DNA of 64,000 bases from Labilibaculum antarcticum (GCF_002356295.1 NZ_AP018042.1:1768361-1832360), one strand, 5' to 3'. Positions 36,927 through 46,521 are shown, counted from the stretch's first letter. Notes: generated by a model not told the origin, from the letters alone. Translations and numbers: made by a program.

Positions 36927-37242
36927 ATTTATGAGATTTTACTAAATAACAAAAACGATTCATGAATGTAACAATAATATCACAAACAGCAATAACATAA
37001 TTCAGATTATGCAATCACTCCCCTATCCTAATAGGAGCACAAAAAAAAAGGATGCCATTTCGACACCCTTTTATATGCTTTGTTTAAGCATCTTATTATA
37101 CCATTTTAATACAATGCCGATAGATGTTTGACAATCAATATCATCCCGGCAGCTACTGGGATTGCGCAGATAGGATTCTTTCAAATACCAATCGGTTTTA
37201 TTTGTTTAAAACTGAGGCAAAGCCAATCTCAAATCTAAGGCC
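36927..37242. other. intergenic sequence with a weak terminator
   Basis: No gene is seen. At 37042-37068 a GGATG..CACCC stem on the minus strand is followed by nine T, a possible terminator for transcripts coming from gmhA or the GxxExxY remnant. The rest is unremarkable. Confidence 0.5.
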
Positions 37243-37317
37243 TCACGTCTTATGCACCTCATAAAATGCTTCAACTATTATCTGACCTATTTCCTCGTAT
37301 CGTATTTTAGAAATCAT
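37243..37317 (-). pseudogene. GxxExxY-protein N-terminal remnant
   Basis: ATG at 37317 opens MISKIRYEEIGQIIVEAFYE followed by VHKT and a TGA at 37245-37243. This is the conserved N-terminus of GxxExxY proteins, which are normally about 125 aa. The rest of the domain is gone, so this is a truncated relic. The sequence just upstream (CGCTAAGTCACAAAGACGCC) also resembles the A/G-rich leader often found before such genes. Confidence 0.65.
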
Positions 37318-37361
37318 CTTGGCGTCTTTGTGACTTAGCGTTGAATTAAATTCCTACAGAG

Positions 37362-37946
37362 CTATTTCATTTTTGCTTCGATGTATTGAATCAGACAATG
37401 AATCACTTTTATATGAATTTCCTGCACCCGATCAGAATATTTTTCCCAAGGCACCCGAATTTCAACATCGCAAAGAGCGGCCATTTCTCCACCCGACTTC
37501 CCAGTTAAACCAACAACAATTAGTCCTTTTTCTTTGGCTGCCTTTACTGCATTTATAATATTTGCCGAATTTCCTGAGGTACTAATTCCCAAAAAAACAT
37601 CTCCCTTTTGACCCATTCCTTCCACATATCTCGAAAAAATATAATCGAAACCATAATCGTTTGCCACGCAGGTAATATGACTCGGATCTGAAATGGCTAC
37701 GGCAGGCATCGAAGGTCTGTCATCTCGAAAACGACCCGTTAATTCCTCGGCAAAATGCATTGCATCGCACATAGAACCACCATTACCGCAAGAAATAATC
37801 TTTCCTCCGTTTTGCAATGCTTTTACCATTGCATCTCCGGCATTTTCAATAGCAGAAAAATTAGCTTCGTTTGAAATAAATTCATTCAAAACTTTTTGTG
37901 CATCCAAAAAACTTTCTTTTATATCGTTTATAATCATCTTATTCAA
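37362..37946 (-). CDS. gmhA: sedoheptulose 7-phosphate isomerase
   Basis: 194 aa, standard for GmhA. It converts sedoheptulose 7-phosphate to D-glycero-D-manno-heptose 7-phosphate, the first step of heptose supply for lipopolysaccharide. It shows the SIS fold with the [20 protein letters not shown] substrate loop, the ISTSGNS phosphate-binding loop and a C-terminal [15 protein letters not shown] helix bearing the active-site His. No other heptose-pathway gene is adjacent. Confidence 0.92.
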   Translation of the reverse strand: MNKMIINDIKESFLDAQKVLNEFISNEANFSAIENAGDAMVKALQNGGKIISCGNGGSMCDAMHFAEELTGRFRDDRPSMPAVAISDPSHITCVANDYGFDYIFSRYVEGMGQKGDVFLGISTSGNSANIINAVKAAKEKGLIVVGLTGKSGGEMAALCDVEIRVPWEKYSDRVQEIHIKVIHCLIQYIEAKMK

Positions 37947-38147
37947 ATTTTATTCAAAAGTATAAAAAAAAGAGCAATGAGATTTACGATATCAGATTTG
38001 AGATTCACTCAAGGCTCAAGTTTTATATTATTTTAAGATACCACAGGCTTTTTGACCATTCGACTTTTAGACTTTTTAAACCCCATCCAAAACTCTTCCC
38101 TACTTTTTTAGTAAGTTTATCTTATAAAATCCTAATCTCTTTCACTC

Positions 38148-38951
38148 ATGGGTACCACAAAAGATCGTCTTTACGAAATAATATTTGAGGCTGATACCAA
38201 AGCTGGAAAAATATTTGATGTTTCTCTGCTTGTTGTCATCCTTCTTAGCATCCTTTTAGTTGTGCTCGAAAGTGTGCCTTCCATCGAAAGAGATTATCAC
38301 TATTTCCTAAAGATTTCGGAATGGCTAATTACGGGTATCTTCTCTCTCGAATACATTTTTCGAATTTGGATCATTCAAAAACCCAAATCCTATATTTTCA
38401 GCTTTTATGGCATTATCGATTTACTCTCGGTTCTCCCAACCTATTTAGGTTTATTTTTGGCTGGATCACACGGTTTCATGGTTATTAGAGCTTTACGCCT
38501 ACTTCGGATTTTCCGAATTTTAAAACTTAATAGATATGTCAAAGAGGGAGCCATTATTGTTCGCGCCCTTCGTCAAAGCAGAATTAAAATATCTGTCTTT
38601 CTTTTTGCTGTTCTTACCTTGGTAATCATTATTGGAACCATAATGTATTTAATAGAAGGCGGCGAAAATGGATTCACCAGCATTCCCCGTGGAATTTATT
38701 GGGCAGTTGTCACCCTTACAACCGTAGGTTACGGAGATATTTCCCCAACAACATCCCTTGGCCAGTTTTTTGCCAGCTTTGTGATGATTATCGGTTATGC
38801 CATTATAGCGGTTCCAACAGGAATTGTTACTGCCGAACTCACCAAACAATCTACAAAAACCACATCCACTCAGGTTTGTCCATATTGTTTGGCCGACGAT
38901 CATGTCGAAGAGGCCTTATTCTGCAACAAGTGTGGCAAAAAACTAAACTAA
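38148..38951 (+). CDS. voltage-gated-type potassium channel with zinc-ribbon tail
   Basis: 267 aa. Six membrane helices are predicted: S1 about 24-44, S2 56-78, S3 85-102, an arginine-rich S4 with RALRLLRIFRILKLNRYVK, S5 145-170, and S6 after the filter. The selectivity filter is TTVGYGDI, diagnostic of K+ channels. Residues from about 244 carry CPYCLADD and CNKCGKKL, a four-cysteine zinc ribbon appended to the cytoplasmic end. KvAP-like prokaryotic channels are the nearest type. Single gene, no obvious operon. Confidence 0.9.
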   Translation: MGTTKDRLYEIIFEADTKAGKIFDVSLLVVILLSILLVVLESVPSIERDYHYFLKISEWLITGIFSLEYIFRIWIIQKPKSYIFSFYGIIDLLSVLPTYLGLFLAGSHGFMVIRALRLLRIFRILKLNRYVKEGAIIVRALRQSRIKISVFLFAVLTLVIIIGTIMYLIEGGENGFTSIPRGIYWAVVTLTTVGYGDISPTTSLGQFFASFVMIIGYAIIAVPTGIVTAELTKQSTKTTSTQVCPYCLADDHVEEALFCNKCGKKLN

Positions 38952-39070
38952 CATCAGTACTAACAACAATAAAAAAAAACACACTTAAGTCCTTAGAAGC
39001 AAATCTTTTTTTAGGATATTTTAACTAGTAGTAATCAAGTTTACAGAAGAAAGAATCCAGAAAAAATGGG

Positions 39071-39078
39071 TATATTTG
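39071..39078 (+). promoter_or_regulatory. Bacteroidota -7 promoter box
   Basis: TATATTTG fits TAnnTTTG and lies 138 bases before the small membrane-protein gene at 39216. The -33 element is not clear. Confidence 0.4.
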
Positions 39079-39215
39079 TGAGTCTTTTTTAGACAAAAAG
39101 TATTGCTTGTACTGATTCTTTTGCATTCTGACAATAGATTTTTTAATTTGATTCGCAAAAGCATCTGAATTATACCTACAACATTACACTTATAACTGGT
39201 ATAAAACATTTTATC

Positions 39216-39521
39216 ATGGGATTTACAAGTTTTTTTAATAAACCTGAACACAAAAAATTTAATATTCAACCCAGATATTGGGATCCTAATAAAGAAGAAA
39301 GAGATGATCGAGAAAAAAGGATTCGCGGTGAAATGGGTTTAAGGGATGAAAATGAAACCTACATACCCAACATAAAAGGACGAATGAAAACTCAGCTACG
39401 TCATGGTCACTCAGACTCTAGCGGCGTCAGAAACAAATCGAACATTCGATTGTTAATTATCTTTGTCTTGCTTGCAATTGCAGCATACTTATACATTTAT
39501 GGATGGGATGGAGTCATTTAA
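39216..39521 (+). CDS. small tail-anchored hypothetical membrane protein
   Basis: 101 aa, not recognised. The N-terminal two-thirds is charged (HKKFNIQPRYWDPNKEERDD) and probably cytoplasmic. One hydrophobic helix (about 78-96, LLIIFVLLAIAAYLYIY) lies near the C-terminus. It precedes mutL by 234 bases on the same strand, so it may be co-transcribed. Similar small proteins before mutL or rhomboid genes are plausible in Bacteroidota, but I cannot name the family. Confidence 0.7.
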   Translation: MGFTSFFNKPEHKKFNIQPRYWDPNKEERDDREKRIRGEMGLRDENETYIPNIKGRMKTQLRHGHSDSSGVRNKSNIRLLIIFVLLAIAAYLYIYGWDGVI

Positions 39522-39755
39522 ATTTCTCCTTGTCTATATTTATTATTGTCTTTTTTCGGAATTTCTGAAATCAGACAATTTAAATTTTACAAAACACGTT
39601 ATACCATTTGTAAATAGTTTGGGCTGTTTATAGCTCAGCGAATAGAACGGTATAATGCCGATATATAATTTGTTAGCTATTAGAAGCGAAAAATGGCTCA
39701 GACAAATTAATAATCGATATTACTAGAAAGTTAAACTTTAGAAGTAGAAATTTAT

Positions 39756-41747
39756 ATGTCGGATTTGATACAGATTCTACCTGATAATGTAGCCAATCAA
39801 ATTGCTGCAGGTGAGGTAGTTCAGAGACCAGCTTCAGTTGTGAAAGAGCTTGTGGAGAATGCCATTGATGCTGGAGGTAGCTCTATAAAAATCAACTTGA
39901 AAGATGCCGGAAGAACTCTAATTCAGGTTATTGATAACGGATGTGGTATGTCCGCTACCGATGCGCGACTGGCTTTTGAGCGACATGCAACTTCGAAAAT
40001 TCGAAAAGCAAAAGATCTGTTTGCAATTCGAACCATGGGTTTTCGTGGCGAAGCACTCGCCTCTATTGCGGCCATTGCAAATGTTGAATTGAAAACGAAA
40101 CGAACCGAAGACGAATTAGGAACTCATATTGTTATTAGTGGTTCCGAAGAAGTTTCTCAGGAAGTATCGGCTTGCAGCGATGGAAGTAATTTCATTGTCA
40201 AAAATCTTTTTTATAATGTTCCTGCTCGTCGCAAATTCTTAAAAGCCAATTCTACTGAGCTTCGTAATATCATTACCGAATTTCATCGAATCGTACTTTC
40301 TCATCCTGCAATTACCTTTCAACTTCTTCATAACGATGTCGAAATTTACAACCTCTCGGCAAGTCATATTCGCCAACGAATCATTAATGTGTTTGGCAAA
40401 GGCATGAACCAAAGGTTGATCAGCATAAATACAGGCACCAGCATTGTAAACCTGACTGGTTTTATCGGCAAGCCAAAAAATGCGAAAAGAAATTTAGGGG
40501 AACAATTCTTTTTTGTGAACAACCGCTATATGCGACACCCTTATTTTCACAAAGCAATTATGCAGGCTTACGATAAAATATTGCCGCCTGAAACCATACC
40601 ACCTTATTTTATCTTTTTTGAGGTCGATCCTCAAATTATCGATATTAATATTCATCCGACCAAAACTGAAATTAAGTTTGAGGACGAAAGAGCGATCTAC
40701 CAAATCATTCAAGCATCCATTCGCGAGGCTTTGGGGAAATTTAATATTGTGCCTTCCATCGATTTTGATGAAGACAACAGCTTAGAGATTCCAGTGGCAG
40801 GCAGTAATGCTGATAATGCTGAGATTGCAGCTCCAATGATCAAAGTGAATCCTGAATTCAACCCTTTCGAAGCAGATTTGAACTACAACCCTTTTGATGG
40901 GGAGAAGAGCTACAATCCGTTCGACGAGGAGCGCAGATCTTTTGAATCGAATCAATTCTATCAGGAATTTAAGGCGAAGACACCACCTCCACAAAGTGTA
41001 AGTCCCAAAAAGGCAGTCCCTGAAAAATGGGAAACTTTATATGAAGAACCCTCAAAAAGAGAATCTGAAGCGAAATTGAGCCAAGCGGCAATCGATCGGG
41101 AAAATATTCCAGATTATTTTCAGCCACAAAAGCCATCGGAAGAATTTATTCAAAAGAAATTACAACCTCAGGAACAAATTCAGAAAGCGAAGAACTTTTT
41201 TCAGCTGAAAAACAAATACATACTTACACCAATTCGCTCTGGCCTCATGATCATTGATCAGCGTAAGGCGCATGAACGAATTTTATTTGAAAAATTTATC
41301 AATTCGCTGGAAAATCATCAGGGAATTGCTCAACAAACATTATTCCCCCAAACCATAGAACTTAACGCTTCGGATTATACTCTTTTGCAGGTGATAATTG
41401 AAGATGTGAGAGCCTTGGGATTTGATATTCGTGAATTTGGGAAAAAGACCTTTGTTATTAACGGCACACCAGCCGACATTATTAATTGTGAACCAAAGGA
41501 ACTGGTTGAGAATCTTTTGGCGAATTACAAGTCGAACCAAATGGATGTGAAACTAAAAATTCGTGAGAATTTGGCCAAATCACTGGCAAAAGCCTCTGCA
41601 TTAAACTATGGAAAAACTCTATCTAATGAGGAAATGAGCTCCATAATCGATCAGCTTTTTGCTTGCGCTACGCCCAATTTCACACCCGATGGAAAAGCAA
41701 TCATTTCGGTTCTTGAATCTCAGGAACTCGAAAGCAGGTTTAAATAA
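39756..41747 (+). CDS. mutL: DNA mismatch repair protein MutL
   Basis: 663 aa. The N-terminal GHKL ATPase domain has ELVENAIDAG (motif I), DNGCGM (motif II) and FRGEALASIAAIA (motif III), followed by the S5-like domain. After a linker rich in repeated NPF motifs (NPFEAD, NPFDGE, NPFDEE, about 366-390) comes the C-terminal dimerization domain. There the usual DQHA-type endonuclease motif reads DQRKAHERILFE, with the His replaced. The linker NPF repeats are odd. It couples MutS recognition to strand removal. It stands before two rhomboid genes on the same strand. Confidence 0.94.
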   Translation: MSDLIQILPDNVANQIAAGEVVQRPASVVKELVENAIDAGGSSIKINLKDAGRTLIQVIDNGCGMSATDARLAFERHATSKIRKAKDLFAIRTMGFRGEALASIAAIANVELKTKRTEDELGTHIVISGSEEVSQEVSACSDGSNFIVKNLFYNVPARRKFLKANSTELRNIITEFHRIVLSHPAITFQLLHNDVEIYNLSASHIRQRIINVFGKGMNQRLISINTGTSIVNLTGFIGKPKNAKRNLGEQFFFVNNRYMRHPYFHKAIMQAYDKILPPETIPPYFIFFEVDPQIIDINIHPTKTEIKFEDERAIYQIIQASIREALGKFNIVPSIDFDEDNSLEIPVAGSNADNAEIAAPMIKVNPEFNPFEADLNYNPFDGEKSYNPFDEERRSFESNQFYQEFKAKTPPPQSVSPKKAVPEKWETLYEEPSKRESEAKLSQAAIDRENIPDYFQPQKPSEEFIQKKLQPQEQIQKAKNFFQLKNKYILTPIRSGLMIIDQRKAHERILFEKFINSLENHQGIAQQTLFPQTIELNASDYTLLQVIIEDVRALGFDIREFGKKTFVINGTPADIINCEPKELVENLLANYKSNQMDVKLKIRENLAKSLAKASALNYGKTLSNEEMSSIIDQLFACATPNFTPDGKAIISVLESQELESRFK

Positions 41748-41841
41748 AGTGACAATCTGTCTTAGATTTGTTAATCGAAGGCACAAATCATAAATTGGTC
41801 TAACTATTGTTAGCTAAAACAAAATATTAAAATAAATTCGA

Positions 41842-42663
41842 ATGAGTCAATTTAGATCTTCTCTCCTAAATCTCCCTCCGGTTGTAAAAAACCTGATCAT
41901 TATAAATGTTTTAGTCCTACTCGCAACCATGGTAATTGGCGACCGATTTGGCTTTAGCATGGATAACCTTTTTGCTCTGCACCAACCTGCATCAGAATAT
42001 TTCAGACCGCACCAGTTCATTACGCATATGTTTATGCATGGTGGAATAGGTCATCTATTTTTTAATATGTTTGCCCTGTTCATGTTTGGCCGTGTACTGG
42101 AAGAGGTATGGGGACCAAAAAGATTCCTGCTTTACTATATGATAACTGGACTTGGAGCTGCTGCGCTTCACACTTTTGTAGGATGGCTTGACTATTCCTC
42201 AATGAAAGATGCAGCCAATGCTTTTGCAAATACTCCATCTCCCGATTTAATGCTGCAATTTATTCGTGACCACATGGGGCCAGTTAAACCTTGGGTAACC
42301 GATTTTGTAAACAACTGGGCCGAAAATCCAAGCAATGCCTTCGATAGACAAAAGGCAATTGCAATGGTAAACCAAATGATCACGGAAAACATAAATGTTC
42401 CAACCATTGGAGCTTCTGGAGCCGTATTTGGAATTCTGTTGGCTTTTGGTATGCTATTCCCAAACACAGAATTAATGCTTTTATTCCCTCCTATTCCTAT
42501 TAAAGCAAAGTACTTCGTAATTGGTTACGGTGCTATTGAATTATTTATGGGAGTTCAGCAACAGAGTGGCGATAACATTGCCCATTTTGCCCATTTAGGA
42601 GGAATGCTTTTTGGTTTTATCCTGATAAAATATTGGCAAAAAAATTCAAACCGATTTTATTAA
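41842..42663 (+). CDS. rhomboid family intramembrane serine protease (first)
   Basis: 273 aa, with six membrane helices of the rhomboid fold. The catalytic Ser lies in GASGAVFG and the His in the last helix segment HFAHLGGMLFG; the HxxxN-type HMFMHGGIGHLFFN motif in helix 2 is complete. A roughly 70-residue charged insertion (DYSSMKDAAN to NQMITEN) sits before the Ser helix, between helices 3 and 4. It cleaves membrane proteins within their helices; substrates are unknown. It is followed after 21 bases by a second rhomboid. Confidence 0.92.
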   Translation: MSQFRSSLLNLPPVVKNLIIINVLVLLATMVIGDRFGFSMDNLFALHQPASEYFRPHQFITHMFMHGGIGHLFFNMFALFMFGRVLEEVWGPKRFLLYYMITGLGAAALHTFVGWLDYSSMKDAANAFANTPSPDLMLQFIRDHMGPVKPWVTDFVNNWAENPSNAFDRQKAIAMVNQMITENINVPTIGASGAVFGILLAFGMLFPNTELMLLFPPIPIKAKYFVIGYGAIELFMGVQQQSGDNIAHFAHLGGMLFGFILIKYWQKNSNRFY

Positions 42664-42684
42664 TAATTTAATGATTGATATTTC

Positions 42685-43617
42685 ATGAGCATGAATTTCA
42701 ACAATCCATATCAGTCTTATTCCCAGCAAAACATTTGGGATGGAATTAAAGACTCATTTAAAGAAGGAAGTAATTTAACAAGACTAATTTACATCAACTT
42801 TGGTGTTTTTCTGATTGTTAAAATCGTGGGTGTCTTAACTTTTCTTTTTAATCTTGAAACCTCACAAGTTCCCTTCCTTGTTCACTGGTTATCGGTGCCT
42901 GCACAAACAAATGAATTATTGAGCAGACCTTGGACAGTGTTTACCTACATGTTTTTACATGAAGGATTTTTGCACATACTAATGAACATGCTATGGTTAT
43001 TCTGGTTTGGCCGGATTTTCCTAAGCTATTTGGATCAGAAAAAGCTGGTAAGTGTTTATTTGATTGGTGGCTTAACGGGTGCAGCAACATATATTTTTGC
43101 TTATAATTTATTCCCTGTTTTTGAAAGCGTACGATTCGGATCGTATGCACTCGGAGCTTCCGCTTCGGTTATGGCTGTGGTTTTGGCAACAGTAATTTAC
43201 GCGCCGAACCACGTTGTCCGTCTAATGTTTATTGGATCGGTTAAAATAAAACACATTGCCTTATTCTTTATTGCTACTGATATTTTAAGTATTCCTATCG
43301 GGAATGCCGGCGGTCATCTTGCGCATTTAGGTGGCGCATTTTATGGTTGGCTATTCATTAGTCAGCTGCGGAAAGGGAAAGATATTTCGACTGGTTTTAA
43401 CTCATTAATGGATTCGTTTTTTGGTCTTTTTAAACGCCGTAAAATGAAAGTGAGCTATAAGAACACCCAGAAAATGGACGATAAAGAATACAACAAGTCA
43501 AAAAAACAAAACCAGGAACACTTGGATGGAATTCTAGAGAAAATTGCAAAATCGGGATACGATAGCTTAAGCAAAGAAGAAAAAGAAATACTTTTTAAAT
43601 CAAGCAACCAGAAGTAA
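42685..43617 (+). CDS. rhomboid family intramembrane serine protease (second)
   Basis: 310 aa. Rhomboid core with catalytic Ser in GASASVMAV, His in HLAHLGGAFYG and the HEGFLHILMNMLWLFWFG helix-2 motif. Unlike its neighbour it has no insertion before the Ser helix, but it carries a hydrophilic, lysine-rich C-terminal tail of about 75 residues. The tandem pair, spaced 21 bases apart, suggests a duplication followed by specialisation. It is followed after four bases by the EEP-fold gene, so all three are probably co-transcribed. Confidence 0.9.
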   Translation: MSMNFNNPYQSYSQQNIWDGIKDSFKEGSNLTRLIYINFGVFLIVKIVGVLTFLFNLETSQVPFLVHWLSVPAQTNELLSRPWTVFTYMFLHEGFLHILMNMLWLFWFGRIFLSYLDQKKLVSVYLIGGLTGAATYIFAYNLFPVFESVRFGSYALGASASVMAVVLATVIYAPNHVVRLMFIGSVKIKHIALFFIATDILSIPIGNAGGHLAHLGGAFYGWLFISQLRKGKDISTGFNSLMDSFFGLFKRRKMKVSYKNTQKMDDKEYNKSKKQNQEHLDGILEKIAKSGYDSLSKEEKEILFKSSNQK

Positions 43618-43621
43618 TAAT

Positions 43622-44695
43622 TTGAAGAACTTTCTACACAAATCACTTGTAATTTTCAGCCTGATATTTTCTGGCTCGCTTTTGATTTCCTATCTGGCGG
43701 CACATATTAATCCTGATAGTTTCTGGCCCCCTGCCTTTTGGGGACTGGCTTATCCTTACTTGTTGGTTATTAATATCTTATTTGTTATTTACTGGATGAT
43801 GAGAAGACGTTGGAGCTTTCTGATTCCTCTTATTGCAATTCTTATTGGCTATCAGTCTTTTGCCAATTTCATTCAATTTAACGTCTCTGATAAATCTGAG
43901 ATTAGTGAAAATTCAATTAATGTACTGAGCTATAATGTTCGCTCCTTTGATATTTACGAATGGACCAAAGATCCAAAAACACCTAACAAGATCATTCAGC
44001 TCACCAAAGATCTTAAGGCAGGAATCATTTGTTTTCAAGAATTCAGAACAACCGAATCAGGTTTGCTTTCGATCTCCAATTTGAAAAAAGAATTTGGCGC
44101 AAAAAATTCGATTCGGAGTAAGCATGGCACCGGCGTGGCAATTTTCTCACGATATCCAATTATTAATCAAGGAGAGATCAATTTTAAGAAAGGAAATTTG
44201 TGCAGTGCTGTTTTTGCTGATGTTCAAATTGGAAAAAAAACACTTCGAGTTTATAATCTTCATTTACAGTCGAACCGTTTTATTGGTAAAAATTACGAGT
44301 TCATCAACAAAAAAGAATTTAAAGCCGATGAACAGGAATTAAATGAGATCAAAGACATTTCTTTCCGATTGCGTTATGCATTTGTTCGAAGAGCTAAACA
44401 AGCTAAGATTATTCGGGCACATATGGATAGCTCACCTCATCCGACAATTGTTTGCGGCGATTTTAACGACACGCCACAATCATTTACCTATAAAACCTTA
44501 GGTGATGATTTTAGTGACTGTTTTAGAGATAAAGGATTCGGAATCAGCACAACTTATGTTGGTGATTTCCCTTCATTTAGAATTGATTACATTCTTCATG
44601 ATGAGCATACACTTTGTAACGGGTATCAGAGAATCAAAAAACAATATTCTGATCATTTCCCCATCCTTTCCAAACTCTCGTTTGTTAAAGAATAA
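43622..44695 (+). CDS. membrane-anchored endonuclease/exonuclease/phosphatase family protein
   Basis: 357 aa from a TTG start, chosen because it lies four bases after the rhomboid stop and the next ATG would remove the membrane helices. Three hydrophobic segments (about 8-28, 36-56, 62-82) anchor the protein. The EEP domain follows with NVLSYNVRSF, CFQEFRTT (metal-binding Glu), NLHLQSN, CGDFNDTPQS and the closing SDHFPI His motif. Members cleave phosphodiesters of nucleic acids or phosphoinositide-like lipids. The specificity is not evident. Confidence 0.88.
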   Translation: MKNFLHKSLVIFSLIFSGSLLISYLAAHINPDSFWPPAFWGLAYPYLLVINILFVIYWMMRRRWSFLIPLIAILIGYQSFANFIQFNVSDKSEISENSINVLSYNVRSFDIYEWTKDPKTPNKIIQLTKDLKAGIICFQEFRTTESGLLSISNLKKEFGAKNSIRSKHGTGVAIFSRYPIINQGEINFKKGNLCSAVFADVQIGKKTLRVYNLHLQSNRFIGKNYEFINKKEFKADEQELNEIKDISFRLRYAFVRRAKQAKIIRAHMDSSPHPTIVCGDFNDTPQSFTYKTLGDDFSDCFRDKGFGISTTYVGDFPSFRIDYILHDEHTLCNGYQRIKKQYSDHFPILSKLSFVKE

Positions 44696-44700
44696 GTTAT

Positions 44701-45423
44701 CTATTTAATAGTTACTTGAAATTTTCGCTGAGAAACATCGATATTATAGTCCTGCGTTTGATATTTTGCGACAATATTCAAAGAGGTATCAAGGGGCATT
44801 CCAGGAGTATAGGGAATTTCGAATCGTGCTGACCCACCTTTCGCATAAATAGGTTTGGCTGCAAAAGGTATGTATTTACCTTCCATCAAATCAGTAACAT
44901 AAAAAATAACGTTCTTGGAGTAATTGCTTAAAGACAAAGTTAATACAACAACTTCATCCTTCACAAATTTCTGAATTTCGATACTTGGAAAATTAGTACG
45001 CAAACGACCATCGTGTCTGTATTCTTTAAGACCAATACCAGGTTGTCCTCTCATATATGGAGTTTCAGCCCAAATATTCCCATTCGAATAGAATTTCTTC
45101 TGAATACCATTCTTTTCATCTTTGTAATAGGGAGTAAGACTATATAATTTGCCATTTTTATGGAATTTCTTAGCAAACCCACTCTTCTCGTCATCAACAT
45201 ACATGATTTCATCACTCAACTCGCCAGAAGAATAATAAATCCGAGTAACACCATGACGAACACCATTCTTAAAAGTGATTTCTGCTGCTAGTCTTTTTGC
45301 ATCATCATATTGTTTAACGACACCATTTTCCACATGAGATTCATCAGAAGTCACCGACCGACTGCTCTTTTGCTGGCAAGCAAATAGCAAAATCAATACG
45401 AATAGGCAAATCCAATTTTTCAT
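44701..45423 (-). CDS. YwqK/MORN-repeat lipoprotein
   Basis: 240 aa. An N-terminal lipoprotein signal (MKNWICLFVLILLFAC, lipobox LLFAC, Cys 16) is followed by several MORN-like YwqK repeats of the type KNGxxxxxxxYYxxGxL (about 35-140, e.g. VKQYDDAKRLAAEITFKNG). A C-terminal beta-rich part follows. Annotation systems often call this family YwqK antitoxin, but as a surface or periplasmic lipoprotein a toxin-antitoxin role is unlikely. It is convergent with the EEP-fold gene, with only five bases between stops. Confidence 0.82.
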   Translation of the reverse strand: MKNWICLFVLILLFACQQKSSRSVTSDESHVENGVVKQYDDAKRLAAEITFKNGVRHGVTRIYYSSGELSDEIMYVDDEKSGFAKKFHKNGKLYSLTPYYKDEKNGIQKKFYSNGNIWAETPYMRGQPGIGLKEYRHDGRLRTNFPSIEIQKFVKDEVVVLTLSLSNYSKNVIFYVTDLMEGKYIPFAAKPIYAKGGSARFEIPYTPGMPLDTSLNIVAKYQTQDYNIDVSQRKFQVTIK

Positions 45424-45573
45424 TTAGGGGTTCTCTACTTGTTAAAAATTATTGAGTGTTCCATAAAAATAATGCAAAGGCATGGAAGATGAAAATTATT
45501 CATCCACTAAATAATTAGTAATTAAGAGGGAGGAGTATAATTAATCGATTTATCAGCTACTAAAGCGATGAAT

Positions 45574-46494
45574 TTATTTCATTTTTTTTCTTTTCAGCAA
45601 ATAAGCTTGCAGAACGGAATGAAATTCTTTTCGAATATCAGCTTCAGCATAATCGATTGCAAACTGTCCGCACAAAAGCTCCAACTCGTTAAAAAAATCT
45701 TTTTGCTTTTTACTGTATATTTCTCTAATATCCGATGGATTAAGCTTAATGTTTTCTCCTGTTTCTAAATCGATAAATTGACTGGGGCGATTCACGAAAT
45801 TAAACTCGTTTTCGAATTCGATATCCCGAACGGAAAACAGCAAAACCTCATGTTTATTAAAACGCAAATGCTGCAATGATTCTAATAGTTCTTTTGGAGT
45901 TTCGTCTCCCATAAAATCAGAAAAAACAATTACAAGAGAGCGTTTATGCAATGCTTCGGCAAGCTTGTGTAATGTATCTGAAATTTTGGTCTCCCTGTTT
46001 TTCTCAATTCCTTCTTTATTGTATAATTTACCCAAATGAGCATACAACAAATGAGCGTGCGTATTTGAAAGTTTTGCCGGGATAAGCAGGTCTATTTTGT
46101 CGGAAAAAGTACACAAACCTACTGCGTCTCTTTGTTTTCTTAGTAAGTGAACCAAGGCTGCGGCGCACAGTACCGAAAATCCCAGTTTAGTTTGGTGCTT
46201 TTGCTGATAAGGAAACAGCATTGAAGAAGAGGTATCTATAACAATATGAGCCCTTAGGTTCGTTTCCTCCTCAAATTGTTTCACAAATAACTTATCGCTG
46301 CGGGCATATAATTTCCAATCGATATGTTTGGTTGATTCCCCTTTATTGTAGAGGCGATGCTCCGCAAATTCAACTGAAAATCCATGATACGGACTTCGAT
46401 GCAAACCAATTAAAAACCCTTCAACAATCTGCTTGGCCAAAAGCTCGAGATTATCGAATTCTTCAAATTGTATTAGATCAGAAAGTTGCTTCAA
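45574..46494 (-). CDS. DUF58 domain protein
   Basis: 306 aa. The DUF58 signature HRSPYHGFSVEFAEHRLYNK and the STKHIDWKLYARSDKLFVKQ stretch is followed by a von Willebrand-like half (HIVIDTSSSM, a DxSxS metal site). Proteins of this type usually sit next to MoxR ATPases and Bat genes, with a presumed chaperone-like envelope role. No MoxR or Bat gene is beside it here, so the partner must be elsewhere. Cytoplasmic by lack of a signal or helices. Confidence 0.88.
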   Translation of the reverse strand: MKQLSDLIQFEEFDNLELLAKQIVEGFLIGLHRSPYHGFSVEFAEHRLYNKGESTKHIDWKLYARSDKLFVKQFEEETNLRAHIVIDTSSSMLFPYQQKHQTKLGFSVLCAAALVHLLRKQRDAVGLCTFSDKIDLLIPAKLSNTHAHLLYAHLGKLYNKEGIEKNRETKISDTLHKLAEALHKRSLVIVFSDFMGDETPKELLESLQHLRFNKHEVLLFSVRDIEFENEFNFVNRPSQFIDLETGENIKLNPSDIREIYSKKQKDFFNELELLCGQFAIDYAEADIRKEFHSVLQAYLLKRKKMK

Positions 46495-46521
46495 AAAAAA
46501 CTATTTTGAATGTGAAAAAAG

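Noticed and set aside
39618-39690. tRNA-like start (GGGCTGTTTATAGCTCAG)
   Set aside because: A D-arm-like TAGCTCAG is present, but no anticodon stem or GTTCGA-type T-arm follows and the acceptor ends do not pair, so it is not a tRNA gene.
44701-45423. Toxin-antitoxin antitoxin assignment
   Set aside because: The YwqK label is inherited from annotation, but a lipoprotein signal and MORN-like repeats argue for an envelope protein, and no toxin gene is adjacent.
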